From positions 19,877,925 through 19,941,924 of the forward strand of contig NC_079421.1 of the NCBI RefSeq assembly GCF_026213295.1: a stretch of DNA of 64,000 nucleotides. Direction: 5' to 3'. Made by a program: the position numbers and the translations under genes. The notes beneath the pieces were generated by a model. The model was not told the origin of the DNA, made no database searches, and worked only from the letters and a program-made list of their open reading frames with translations. Source of the stretch: Gadus chalcogrammus. Its lineage: Eukaryota; Chordata; Actinopteri; Gadiformes; Gadidae. This document shows, in pieces, positions 30,871-44,989 of this stretch. Positions within the stretch are counted from its first letter, which is position 1. Every line of letters begins with the position of its first letter.

Positions 30871-30955
<85 letters not shown>
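30871..30955. repeat. (GT)n microsatellite
   Basis: About 85 bp of GT, with degenerate GT-rich flanks. Confidence 0.97.
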
Positions 30956-30956
<1 letters not shown>

Positions 30957-32128
30957 CGCGTGTGTACGTCACCACACCAGGTCAAGTGAGAGCCGACGTG
31001 GACACAGGTGTGTATGAGTACGGGACATAATCTTCATGTTTAGTTGTACTGTTTCAGAGTCACGTCTAACAAGCACCTGTCGGGAGAATACAGGGGAAGG
31101 GGTCGCGACCCCTGCCTTCCACCATGAAACGCACACCGGCTAATAGAGGCCTGTCTGTTAAATTGTAATTGAATGTTACGTGGTACTCTGAACCCCAAAT
31201 AGCGGCAGCGAGAGTGCGGGGTTTAGGCGGACGCTCCAGTGACAGCGTAATTCAGTCACCGCGGCGCGGTTGCAGGAGTGTTTTTCTTCTTAAGCCTCTC
31301 CCTCAAATGGAGACTGCTATTAATGAAAATTGGTAAATAGGTTGACACATGTCTGCGTTTTGTGTTTATCTTGCATTTTACATAATTGAGCTTGGACCTT
31401 TTTTTACACACGGACAAACTTGAAAAAAAAGAAACAACAAGTGCAAAGCTGCTACACACCTCTCCGAGATTACAATAAAATGCATATTCTTCGATTTAAA
31501 TACTAAATTGAGAAATTTGTAGATTTTCCACATTTGACAAAATAAATTGGTAGCTGGAGCATACGTTTTTCAGGCTTAATGTACATTATTGTTAAAAATC
31601 AACCATATTTAAATAAACGATAATGCAAATTCAGTTTTAAGAAGTGTCCACCTCAGGCGTGAGAAACACACTATTCCAAAGATGTTCGATATGGTTGGTC
31701 ATCACACACGTTTACCATCTCAATTGAGGCCCGTGTACTAGGTCCTTCTAGTATCAATGTACTCACGGTAGCTGCTTCACCTTTGAATTGGAGTGGAGTC
31801 GAAGCGCTGACTCCTTGGATGGATGCATCCTAACAGGATTGGTGGCCTACAGCCAGGGGGCGCTGTAATAACAGTGAAGAAAACGAAGCGTTAACAAATG
31901 TGCATGCGTTATTGGGGGATCGTTTCAATATGACCAACGGTACCATCACTGGGACTGCAGGAGGAGCACATATTCTAGTTTCAGGCTAAAAGGCCTCCCT
32001 CGTATAAGGTAGCCTACTGGTGCCTCTCGACCCAGTAGGCCTACGAACGTCTTTGATTGTCAAGGAAATAATTGTTCTCATTCGGTCCACAGCGTTATGA
32101 AAATCCTAATTCAAGTCATTCACTCATT

Positions 32129-32175
32129 ATTTAGACACACCTATAGGTGTGTCTAAATCAGTATAGATACTGATT
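32129..32175. repeat. 30-bp perfect palindrome overlapping a 9-bp inverted repeat
   Basis: Bases 32129-32158 form a perfect spacer-less palindrome (half-site ATTTAGACACACCTA). It overlaps a second inverted repeat, AATCAGTAT/ATACTGATT, at 32156-32164 and 32167-32175 with spacer AG. Two interlocked palindromes in 47 bp are unusual. Confidence 0.93.
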
Positions 32176-33135
32176 CGGTCTGATTTCAAGGACCAACAGG
32201 AGATGTAAAGCACTAAAGGGCAAAGCTTGAATTGCGCTTGTGTAATGTTACCAGAATGGGTTGACTGTGAAAGGCCCCATAATTGATACAAAGGACCCCA
32301 GAGGGCACGACTCCTGTCAGACCACAGCGCAAACCACAGGCAGGCCTGCCAGAGCCACGCACTGCAGGGAATACCGGCTAATTAGCCCCGTTTAAACATT
32401 TCCTGGTTGGAAGAACTTAAAGAGCTGGGCCACAATCACACAAACAATGGCCGCTCACTTAGCCCAGGCTGCCGAGCGTAGATCAGACGCGTTGTAACGT
32501 TTAGTGAGAGAGGGGGAGCAGGCAATACAATCGGAACCATATGATGGTTTAGCACACACCTGCGGCTGGCTGCACATCAACCCGTCCGGGATAGGCTGGA
32601 TCGCGATACAGGCGTCTTTATATAGGCTAGGTTTAATCTTCACTAAAAGATGCCCCGTAACCGAAAACAATTTGAACAGGCTCCCGTATGTTTCATTGAT
32701 CGTATCGCTTAACTCGTTAAACGTCTCAAGGAAACACCGCCCTTTGCTGTCCACCATATTTTCATTGGCGCTATCTATTTTCCCAAAATTAAAATGGTCA
32801 CGGCTAGCTAGGCCTTCGAGTTGTTTTCGAATTAATATTACTTTTTGGCTAAATAACTCGTACCATAGGAAATAACAATAATCATCCAGTTTTAAGGAAA
32901 TGTAAATGTCAATTCGAAAAGATGGTAGGACTACACACGCGCAGGCGCACACACACGCAGGGGTTGCACCACCCACCCACGTGCCTTCGTTCCAAATGTT
33001 TATTTTGTCAATTTGTGCAAAAATACAGGAAGGCCTTATAGTGACCTTGACCATGAACGCATCCCTTAAACAGGGCCGAACTACGTAAAGAAATATTTGT
33101 TTCATAAATTCGTTGTTCTATCTGGTCAACATTCA

Positions 33136-33212
33136 GTAGCTCACTGATGTTACAGCCTATAACATCAGGGAGCTACAGAAATATCCTCCCTGTAACTTAC
33201 CAGGAGGATATT
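33136..33212. repeat. two adjacent stem-loop repeats
   Basis: The first stem pairs 33136-33152 with 33160-33176 (17 bp, one mismatch, 7-nt loop; half-site GTAGCTCACTGATGTTA). The second pairs 33180-33189 with 33203-33212 (AATATCCTCC/GGAGGATATT, 13-nt loop). They lie about 1 kb from the palindromes at 32.13 kb. Confidence 0.88.
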
Positions 33213-35048
33213 CCTGTCCTTTCCGTGCATACTTCCCTCGGGGCGTGAGGAGTTTCACGGCCAGGCGGCCATGCGACGCCACGGAGTTGGCCTCCAAGTG
33301 CCATCTTCTCACTTGGGACACTCAAGTGCTGCCTTCTCATTTCCAGGCTGCTCCTGCGGGACAATGGATATTGTGATGGCTCATCTATAAATGATAGGAC
33401 AGCTTAACGGAGAGCTGCCACCTCCATTCAATACCTCACCCAACGGGTCGCACCTTCGCCCCACTGAAGAGGAGCCCGTCCCTCCATCACTCCGGAGGTT
33501 CATTAGCGTTGTCTGGCCTTGTCGCCGGGCTTAGGGAAACACACACATTACTACGCAAATAATCCTTTCCATCAACCGCACCGTGCTTCTCTGCGTCGCA
33601 ATAAAGGGAATGGCGCTATCACTATCGGCCCGTGGCAAGCAGCGTTAATTAAATTGGATCTAGGATGGGCCATCAGATTGTTTACCCAGACGATCGCATG
33701 TCATCGATGCCGTGGATCGGGACAATGATGCCTCGTTTAACCTTTAAATGTAATCCTTTGTGATTTCAACTGGCCCGGCTCGAGGTATATTGTGTTAAGG
33801 GATTATGAAACTGGAGAGTGATGCCTCGTGGGTAAAATATATTAATAGTCACCCTTTATTGCGTTAATTAAAAACAAATGTTAACTAACTTTATATGTTT
33901 TTATTTTATTAAAAGGTTTGGATTTTGTATAGCATATGATTTACTACCATATGCCAACATGATAAACTGTTACGGTAATCACTCAAGGGCACAGATCTCA
34001 GCATAATTTAAGGGGGACCACAAACATTGCATATTTCAGTAATTTCTGTAGGGGACGTCAATAATATCAACAATGTAGCCTATATCAAATGATCTGCTTT
34101 AACAGATCAACAATTATTAGAAACTTCAAATATATACGAATGATTCACCTTTAGGCTATCACTAGGCTATATATTTGTCTATTTTACAGAGCCACACATT
34201 CACAAATTCTTTGAAAATAGGCGTAGAGGTATGGGTGACAATCGTATTCACAACGGTTCAGTTCACTACAGAATAAATGTTTTTTAAACAAAACCATTTA
34301 AAAGTGTTTATGTGTGATCTTTTTTAAGTAGAATGGCCTCCTATTAAATATATATTTTCCATTACATATATTTAGAAATAATTTATATTTGGGAGGGACA
34401 ACTCCATGTTTTTCAGAAGGTGGAGGGGACACGCCCTCTCTGGGATCTGCACCTATGAGCCTCCTTTTTCTTTCCATTTTATCGTCCTGAATTGTATTAG
34501 TATCAACAGCAGGGTGGATTTATGCTGAATTAGGATGATCCTTTAGTGTCTGATCACCATTCGCTCCATTTCCTTGTTTGTCCTCTTTACCAAACTAAAT
34601 CCCCCTTTGGGGCATGTCCCGAGACAGCCAAAACAACAGCACCTTCACCCTTCCAGTGATGGTTCATCCCTGCTCTTCCTCTGTGCCGTGTTTGCATGAA
34701 TCCAGAGTAAAGCTCCCTGGCTTTGTGTTCCCACCTGGCTGCAAGTCAGCGGGTCACCAGGTAAGCAGTTAACAAGCCCTCGATAGGCCTGTCTGCTCCA
34801 CTTAACACCTGACATACCCCCCTACTCGCCGACCTCCGACCCCCTGACCCCGGGGCTGACAGCCCGGGAGACGTCTCTCGGATGCTTGCGTGTCTTGACG
34901 CTGGGCTCTTTTCTTCCGGGCCTGTCGCTGAGTGCTTCAGAGGGAGTCAAGGTGAAAGGTATCCAGGCGAGAGGGCTGGGGGTGAGGTGGGGGCACCTGC
35001 ACAGGTGTTCATGCCTGCAAACCTCTCAAGTTCAAAAGCCACAGAGGA

Positions 35049-35195
35049 GTCCTTAGCAACCGGTTCACAGTTGAACAATGTGTCGTCCCACCCAGCCCTC
35101 CCCCCTCGGCCCCACCCCTGAGGGCACAGTGTCTCCTGCTGTACTGTCAGTCCTCAGGGACACTCGGACTGGAATGCTTTAAAACCTCTTCAACA
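35049..35195 (+). repeat. dispersed repeat, copy A
   Basis: This segment is related, in the same orientation, to 36795-36915. Shared blocks are TCC(T/C)TAGCAAC, AGTTGAACAA, and CCCCTGAGGG..AGTGTCT..TGCT.TACTGTCAG..CC..AGGGA. A weaker ATGCTT.AAAA..C stretch follows. It has no terminal repeats or coding frame that I can see. It is either an old unclassified mobile element or a local duplication. Confidence 0.6.
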
Positions 35196-36794
35196 TGCCT
35201 CTGATCTCAGGCCCTGGTCCTCTTCACCAACAAAATGCCGTCACAACCTCACATTGAAATTTCCTCAAACATCCGGGAGACGTTTGCGGCACAAGAGGAA
35301 ACTCAACCAGAAATAACACGTTGTCAATGTGGAGCACATCACACCAGAATGTCTGAATCAGTCCTTCACGGCCGATTCGCCCTCTTCCCCAGCCTCTGAG
35401 CGATTCCCCAAACGCCCAGTCGGTCTCTGCAGGTTCAGATGTGTGGGAGCCGGTCCAAACATTACTAGTAACATTAGTGTCAGTAATTTAATGCCCAGGT
35501 GTGAATGGATTCTCAAACAAGCTTGGGGGGCCCCCAGACGAGGCTCCGTGTGGCCCCGGCGGGCCCCGGCAGAAAGGTTTAAATAAACACGCCGCGCAGC
35601 AGATGTGTCAGCGGCTGGAGGCGTGATACGCGGGCCCATGTTTGTGTTGTCCGGGTGGTGTTGCTCCGGCGCCGTGGAGGAAGAGGCAACCGTCTACACT
35701 CCCGTGGCTCCTGTGAAGAGGTGGAAGACTTTACCAGGGAACGATTAAAACACTTTTCTCCCGAGGACAAAATACAGATTTATGCATCGCTGTGCATGTG
35801 GTCTGCATATGACCGTTCTTTGGTTCTCATGTCACCGGTGATCGGTATCGGTTGCAGGCCTTGTTGATATGATGTGATATGATACGATCGATGCCAATTG
35901 AGTAGGCCAAGAATATGCCAGGTGAAGGGCCAGCCCTTTGTGAAGGTTGTGTTGAAATGTGAAAACTGCCCCGAAACATGCATCCTGAGTGAGTATTCCT
36001 ACATACATGCTGAATGCAATAGTCTAAAAGAAATCCAGTCACTATTCACACCGCTCATATCTTCATCACGATATTTTGCAATCCGATCTGCTCTATAAAT
36101 GACACACGTGTCATCTGCTTGTTATGTTAATCCACTGACTTGAGCCTGTGGTCCTGTAGTTATTGTAATAATTAACAGTACATGTTATGGAGGCTAATTA
36201 AATGGCATCCGAAAAGCAGAGGAGCAAATCGTCAGTTAATGCACAAGAAGAATTTGTGCGGCTTTGTGTGCGTGCCTGTACGCGGAGCACGTGTGTGTAG
36301 ACCGTACGCCAGATGGGCCTGGTTAGGAACTGTCTTTGGATTAAGACACCAGAAGAAGAAATCGTAGGGGGAACCAGAAGAGGATCAGTTTCAATGTTTC
36401 TCTCCAACATGCCAACACACAAAAAAGATCCCTCACTGATGGCCTGACAGTCATAAGAAGGAGAGAGGCGGTCTGGCCGTCGTTGATTCACATGGGAATG
36501 CGGCCAACGATGCCATAAAGAAAGCTCACCTCTAAGCTCTTTGCTAAATCCCACAGCTTCACGCTGAGCCAAGGAGGGACACCTGCAGGATACGTGATAC
36601 AATATACTCCATCACCATCCCAGGACAAGCCCAATAGCCAACGCCGCGTGTTAACCCTGCATTAGCACAGCGGTAGCCATAATCAATATTGTCCCTCTCT
36701 TAACGAAAAATACTTTGCCGCTCTGGACAAAGACGAATGCTGCATTGATCACAACACAAAGACTGGCACGTCGGTTTGTGTTTATTCAACTTTA

Positions 36795-36915
36795 ATCCCT
36801 AGCAACAAGGTTATAGTTGAACAAAACAATGTTCCCCCCTGAGGGGATAGTGTCTTGTGCTCTACTGTCAGGCCCAAGGGAGCCGCATGCTTCAAAAAGG
36901 CCGCTTCATGCAGCC
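36795..36915 (+). repeat. dispersed repeat, copy B
   Basis: This is the partner of the segment at 35049-35195, about 1.75 kb downstream in the same orientation. The core TGAGGG..AGTGTCT..TACTGTCAG block is roughly 80 percent identical by eye over ~48 bp. Confidence 0.6.
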
Positions 36916-38081
36916 GAGTTCCTTCTGCTGTTAGGGCAGGTTAACTCCCTGACCTCCCTTAGTTGATAGAACATTATGAAGCATTTTGATAAATCAATCG
37001 TGTTTTTTCTATAAGTTGTACTTTGGGGGCCAATGAGTCTAGCTTTAAAAAAAAGCAGCTCAAAGAAATAGTTGTATTGATAGCTGTATTGTTTAGTGCT
37101 AAGTGGACAGGCAAACAGGGGATAATCATACCTGACCTATGCTCAAGTACCGTTCTTACTACATCACTAAAGTGTACACCTGTGCAAATAGCATCTAGAC
37201 AGTGAGGGTGGAACAACTGTATACACATGGCGCCGTTGAAAAACAAAGAGCTCAAAAGCGCATAAAAAACTCTTAACAGGTTTGGTAGGACCATTAAATC
37301 GCTGAATATCAGGCAAACTTAGAACACAAACATCAAGGAGCTGACATCAGTTTCCTAACTCCAGGACATACAAGCCGATCCCGCTTTACTCTCGTCACAG
37401 AGCCCTGCAATATATAATGGTTTCATAATTGAGGGGAGTACTGCTTAGAGACACTCCACTTAGTACAAAACACCTCAATTAGCAGGTTGTTTCTTTTGAA
37501 TGCTCCAGAAAATGCCTCATGAGCGTTTCTTTGTATCAGAGCATACCACACATTAAATGACTGCATGCCCAAACCCATATTGGCATGACTCAAGGGGTGT
37601 TAATTGTGTTGGCGTAACTTCGCCGTCAACCCTGACTGCGAGACAAATGTTTTTCCTGCTTTCTTTTCAAAAGTGGAAGACAGACGATGTGGAGAGGTCC
37701 ATCGTCATATTTGTAAGCGTAGCTATCAACGGCTGAACTGCTTAAACATACAAAGTAGCTCAGTGATTCATCTTTTCAGAATGGCAAAGCAGTTACTGAC
37801 GACAGTGAGCCAACATCACTTTCCTACTCCAAAATAGCAACTTGTTAATAATAAGGCACCTTACTTTAGTAAAACACTGTATTATTAATCTGGATTGTGG
37901 ACGCGCTTTTGTTTGTTTAAATCCATCTGGAAGCCACCTCACCTGATGATGGAGATGAAAAGGTCTGCACACCTTTTGTTTACCCTGACTCCATTGTTTC
38001 ATCCTCGAGTCAAACTCTCAGAGACAGACTGCTGAACCGGATCCTTTAAGTCTATGAATAGCCATTGCCTGACAAGGTTTT

Positions 38082-38218
<137 letters not shown>

Positions 38219-41200
38219 ACACACGTATAGAGGTGGTGATGGCGGGTGGAGGACAATAGCTTGGGACTTGGGTTGACTGTTCTCCACATCAGACACTTAG
38301 GGACCAATCTCTGGATTGCCAGAAGTCCCTCATCAAATATTCACCGACCTGTCGTTCATCCACACAGCACTGGAAAGGCCTCAAGTGGGCCAGCCCTTTT
38401 TCACAGGTTATAGGCTGCTGCCGGTGGTTATAATCAGACACTGTCGGACACGCAAGACACTACACTCTACAGCGGTACTGCTCTCTGGCTGGGAACATTG
38501 GTGCAGCTATGAGAACACGGAGGGGAATTATGTTTACGTAGCGTAATGTGATGGAAGATGTCGTTGTGTCCACACTTTGTCAACTGATAAGATCAAGTTG
38601 AATCAATAATATCAGATGAAGTTACCCGTTATTGCCCTGAACAAAGTCTGTTAGGTCTATATGCATAAGATAAACCTTTCCGTCTTGCATTTTAATAACT
38701 ATGGTTCAACAATGCTGACTGTCCTCCCACGAAAGTGTGGTTGAAAGTGTCTATCTCTTTGAAGAGAGGAAGGATGTTCAATATGAGCTGATGGACACAG
38801 AATACCCATGTCCTGTCCCTTCTTTGTGCCAGAGATGGGATTAGTCACAAGATACTATGGATATTAATGACTCAGGTTAAAACGAATATTACGGGTCATC
38901 AAATCCCCAGTTGCATGATTTAATTTCCACACAGCAGAACACAGAGGTAGGAAAAATTATTCGTTAGCTGTCAAGAAGGCTGCAGGAAGTGTTGAGTCCT
39001 GTCAAGAAGAACAAAAGATAAAGAAACATTTTTTTTTTCGCGAGGTACATCACAGCGATTATGTTTCAGCTGACATTCTCTGTCGATACACCTGAGACAG
39101 GTGACTTTTGCGTCCAGGGGATTATCTGTTATGGAAGGCACCGAGTGTCCCTATTGTCCCGGGCCAGAAACGTCACTAACTCAACGAGTTGGCCATGCTT
39201 GTAAGGATCCGACTCCACACACCAACCGCTAAACCGATGAAAGAGACATTGGTTCATCAATACAGATGAATTAATAAACAAGCAAAGGTTACACTTTGCG
39301 TCCCGTCCCCTCGCCCCCCCTCCCTTCTCGAGAAACCCCCACCCACAAAGTATGAAACACTACCGACGTCCCCTCTATGAATAAGTGATATCGTTTTTTT
39401 TACATTTTTGACTCAATAATTCAAAAGACAATTGGCCCAACTTAATTGGTTGTGGAGCATTAAAGATTCACCGCGGCTCTTAAGTGCAACATATCAGAGC
39501 CCACTTATAAAGATGACAGATGGCCGTTTGTTGGCAATGGTGTCAGGTGAGAAGGCTTTTGTCATATTCGCACTTGCCCTTGTTACACCTCCGATCGGGT
39601 GTTCCTTCCCAGGGCTTGACACAGTTTCTCTTCTTCTTCTTTTCGGGGCCAGGCCGTTGTGAATTATTGAGCTACCGCGATGCCACCGATAAAGTGCCCA
39701 CCATAGATTCTCTGTCCATGGTGCATTTCAAATGTTTATTAAATGCTTGCTTTCAGCTCAATCAGCTTAGCACAGTGTGGAACCATATACTAGAATACAT
39801 GTACACATTTTTCAGTTTTCAGTTTCAGTTCAAATGGATTCTGATTCATCCATATCGTAACGCTAACTTAACCTTACCTACTCCTGCCCAAATATATATT
39901 CTTAACTTTATGTTTAAGATTTACAAATGAATAAATAAATAAAAATCTTTCTCTCTGTCATAGTTTTTCAAAGATGTTCCAACTAACTCTAATGTAACAT
40001 TAAACCTCAACACACACACTCTTTATAGACATAGAATTTGTTTTAGGCCTGACCTCAAAACAAAAGTGACAAGGACATCATACAGAATGTTGCCATATTT
40101 ACCATATTGAAAACCATATTTAGACATCCTATTAACGCTGCATCTACAACATTGTAGATCAAGTTCCTTCTTGCATAAGTATACCCTTAAGTTAAACCTT
40201 GTTATTGTATTTAACCTCAGCACATATTTGATTATGTAAGCATAATTTATTATGTAGCTCAAGCAATACCCAGACCTCACCAAGTGAAATAACTTATATA
40301 CTAAATAATAAAAGGAAACCCACATAATAAAATATAGTCAATTTAGAGAGCAGTAACATTAGGAATTTTATTAAATTAGAAAATTGGGATAAACTTACAA
40401 CAATTGCCTTTAAGCAATGCCATTTTTTACATTGAAAGGCTTTCTTGTATTAATGTAGATGAAACTCTCTGGCTTTAAACCTTCATAAACAAAATCAGGG
40501 CTTTAACCAAGGGCAAACAACAAAAATGAAGTTGACCGCAAATGTATTTATTTTTCTTCAACATCTGCCCTCTACTCTACCAAAGCTTTAATGCGGAACA
40601 CAGGCCTGCCCATTTGTATTCATTTTAAGCACATCAATCACTGGTTTAATAAAGGGGTTAATTGCATGAATGCAGTCTAGGCCAGTACTTTTGCAAGGGG
40701 AAACATAATTATATTCCAAACGTTGGTTTTTTTCTTAAGTGTTTCATCTGTAATGTAATGACTAGTGTTCACAAAACACACAAAACATTCAACACACACA
40801 TAGGAAAAGAGAAAGAAAAGAAACTCTATATTGTTCAAGTTAGAGGTTCATGTACACACACATGTCTTTGTGTGCTCAGCGTTTTGTACATTTCCCCTTT
40901 CTAATGGCCTAATAATTTAAAAGCACTTATGTTGGCTCATTAGTGCTAAGGGCAGGGAAACACCTGTCCATTTACCTAATGAACTCCAAAAACACCTCAC
41001 TGCGTTCAGGGTCCAAGAAAATAAACGGCGAGAAGGCAGTGGCCACATCGTGGTCTTTAGACATGAAAACCTTCTCAGTGGCATGCTGATACCGAATAGG
41101 TAAACCCAAGCCTTCTTGTTTTTGTAATTGATCTAATGAGACAGGGAGACTTAGCCCCAGGGGGCTGATAAATTAACGCTTTCCGACATAAGAATCTTAC

Positions 41201-44200
41201 TTTGGAAGCAAAGAGAAGATTTCAGGTTGCCCCAGGGCACAGTGGAAGCTTTAACATAGGAATTAACCAAACAGCAGTTTAAGAATGCAAGTGTTGTATA
41301 TATACATATTATGATTATTATGTTACACAAGGGAAAAAAAAAGAAGACAATTTGGGCAGAAAAAGTAAAACGGTGCATTTTGAACCCTTGATTTAAGCTA
41401 CAGCTAGCAGAAAAAATTAATGAAAAGAATCAGGCCATGGGCCGAAAAAGGTTTGTAACCGCAGGTGTCAATGCATGTTTTTCTCATCTGGAAGCCTCCA
41501 CTCCCACCCCCCACTGATTGACGACGGGTGACCTTGGAATATACTTGGGTCTCCCCGGGAGTCTGACCCCTTCTGCCTTCTGTGGTGAGACAGCAGCACG
41601 ACTAGAAACCTGAGCGCTTCGTCCACCCTGCCTGTGTAAGGCATCCTACCCTTCCAGTGCAGTAATTAACCTGGCACTCACCTCCCTGTCCGCCAGCATC
41701 CACACAACAATCTAGCACCAGGCGGCACTTCACACAACAACTTGCACACAGGAACTTGACCCCTCTTTCTCTTCTTTTTCTTATACATCTCCTTTTCCTC
41801 CTTGTCATTCTTTTCTTCACAGTTTTCCCTCTGCTGGGGTAGAACCGGCGTACCTTGCGCACAGCAACTGTCGCCACGCTCTTTAATTGCCGGGTGTTTC
41901 AGGTAAAGCCACTTAATAGATCACTGCCGATGCTGTTAGCAACTGCTCACAAGTGATGTCATGTGCAGGTAAAAAAAGTGTTCACCCTCTCTCTCTAGAC
42001 ACAGGCTGTTTTTAAAAAGGCAAGAAAACAGTTAAAAGTTATTTATTAAGTTTTAGTGGACTTCCAACACCGGTCGAAAAGTAAACTAAACAGCCAATAA
42101 AAGCAAGGGCACTTTGTTGGCCTGTGCTACGACAGGGGCACGCCTTAAATCAGACCTGAACAGCTTTTGCCAGGTTCAGAAAACGGGCAGTCTGCAAACT
42201 CCATACGGAGTGAGGGTTTGTATCGGCGAAACTGTCCCAGCACCTACACTTCCATTGATTATTTCTCCTCACAAGCCAAAGGAAAAGGCTGTTTTTCATT
42301 AGTGAGTAACGGCTTTGTGGAAAAAGTCCCATTGAGTTTGTCCGAAAGAGGGATTTTGATGATTTGCCTTCCTGGGTCTAAAATAGGGCATAATACTGAT
42401 TGTACACAAATGCATGGACCGATCAATAGTTTTATACTTCCTAACCGAGTAGTGCATTATGTCCCTACTACAAATATGTGTTTTATCACAGCATAGAGTA
42501 TACATTAAATGTTTAAAATGTAGTCTTTCTTAAAATACGGTAGTCTTTATCAAGTTTAGATTACTTTGTAATTCTGGGGAGATTAAGTTCAAGAATATTA
42601 AACCCACCAGGGCATATAGTTTAACAAAATATTCCCCAAACACCTGTTGGAAGGATCAATTGCCCCATGCGTGTTATTTTCAGCAGAACGAGATGGACAG
42701 GCCGAGACATTTTAAACCCTCTGTTTAAATAGAAGCATGTCTCTGGAGACAAAATTGACACTTTAATAAATATAGATTTGCCTCAAATATCACTGCTTTT
42801 TGGTTAGGGTGAGGTCTAGAAAAAAAAAAATCTTGGAAGCATTGCCACACTAGAAAGCTTTTGCTTTCAAGTACAAAGTGATAGCTTTATCCTGGAAAAT
42901 GTGTGACAAATGGGATGTATCTTATACTGTAAGAGTATAATGTATTTAGGGATATTCCCCAAGTTGACTAATACGAGAAACTAGCAAAACTAACAGAGCT
43001 AATACAATCTACTAGGTTATTTTTGCATGTTTCACTTTCTCAAAACACCCCAGGTTCTTCTAAGTACTCCTTTGAAAGGCCACAATGCGTTGTCTCGGGA
43101 TAAATGCTTTTTTAAAGTGGAAGGTAATGAATAGCACTTTAAAAAAACAAACTCAAAAGCTCTCGTATCGGGTTTTCGATCCAAACTATTTCCAAGGGAC
43201 AATACAGCCAGCGGAATCACAAAGCCAAAAAGGAGATGGAGACGGACAGATTTGATTAATGATCTCGTAATCTTTCCCACTTGTGATATTTTCATGGCAC
43301 ATATCACGCCTGTTAAAGTGTATTTATCTTCCAAACGACGGAGTGAAGTGGTGAAACCCAACTCTGGTCCCACCCAGTGAGCAGGTCTTTGTTGGGACGC
43401 GACACAGGCCAGGGGAGTGGATAGGTAGTGAAGTGCACCAGGTGTTGGATAATTGCCTCCATTTCACACGATGATATCACTTTGGCACTGAGTAACACAG
43501 GAGATCTGCTATCAAGCGCAAGAGAACCACAGGCACCTGTGTAGCAAGTAAGAGGAAACTTCCATTGTCGGTTCATGAAAGAAACCCAAGAAAATGCCTT
43601 GCTCCTAAGGGCCAGTGCATCTTATCTAACACTTTCTCATTAAATGTTCTCCAAAACAACTTGCTGACATACCCTCATTCAGTTGTTGCCTAAGTAGAAT
43701 TGCTAAATAAACATGCATAATGAACCACTAACATTTTGGTATTTTGTAATAGATTAGTGTAAATTAATCACTAGCCAGCCAGCTTGCTCTGACACTCACT
43801 TTTATTTTTCATTTGGACATCAATAGTTTTCATCTCAATCAAGTCATACTAAAAAATAACTGGACCTGAATCCCAGCATAGTGATCTTTATCTTAATTTT
43901 TTGTGTATTAATTACAATTTGTACATTCCTTCGTTTTACTATCCTTTTGCATGTTGTCATACATACCACCACAAAACCATTGGTGAATGGTAATTTGTTT
44001 CCTAAAGACCTTTACTCTGTCTTTGTTTCCTCTCATTAACGTGAATAATAAAATAATCAAACAAAAACAACTCTGTGTGGACTTTCCCAGGTTTTCTTCT
44101 CTTCAGAGTGTGCTATCCATTACTAGTCGCAGGAGTCGATGAAGAAACAGCATTCATCCGTGCCATCGAACTGGAGGGAGGACTTAGGTTTGTGTCCCCG

Positions 44201-44415
44201 GGCCTCTTTTGGGAGCCTGTGCTTATACTGGCAGGCTTCCTCCTCGCCAGACCAACAGACTATAAATATGACCCTTCTGATTGCCCACATCCTCGCCCCT
44301 CAAAATACATTGCTGCCTGCTTTTCAGCAGGCCTGAGCTGAAACGCGGTACCTCTCTGGACGTGCTTCCACATCCTTCCCAACACATCTTCCCAAGTACA
44401 GAAGAAAATGCACCT

Positions 44416-44528
<113 letters not shown>

Positions 44529-44891
44529 AAAACCCACCTTTTTTATGTGTCCAACAAATTGTCATTTTGCGCGAAAGCCACCAGTAACTGGAAGCTCGAT
44601 GAGGCCACTGGGTTGTTGGATTTACTCCACGCTAGTCGTGCCTCTGCGATTACCTCGCTCTCTGGCTGTCACTCCACTTCCTGCTCCGGGGCCTGGAGCA
44701 GGGTCTACTGTAAAGGAGAATGGGAGACAGTCATGGGGAACCGAGGCGGGATAGGGTCTGAAGGACTGACTCAGCTCTCCCCTCTACCCTCTGTGGGCCC
44801 TGAGGTGTCTGGCCCCGCCGCACATGAGGCCCGAAGAGGCATGAGAGCATCGTCTTAAGGGTGACGGCCTTATGGGTACTACACACACACT

Positions 44892-44894
<3 letters not shown>

Positions 44895-44987
<93 letters not shown>
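44895..44987. repeat. (AC)n microsatellite
   Basis: About 93 bp of AC, 370 bp from the previous one and in the same orientation. Confidence 0.97.
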
Positions 44988-44989
<2 letters not shown>

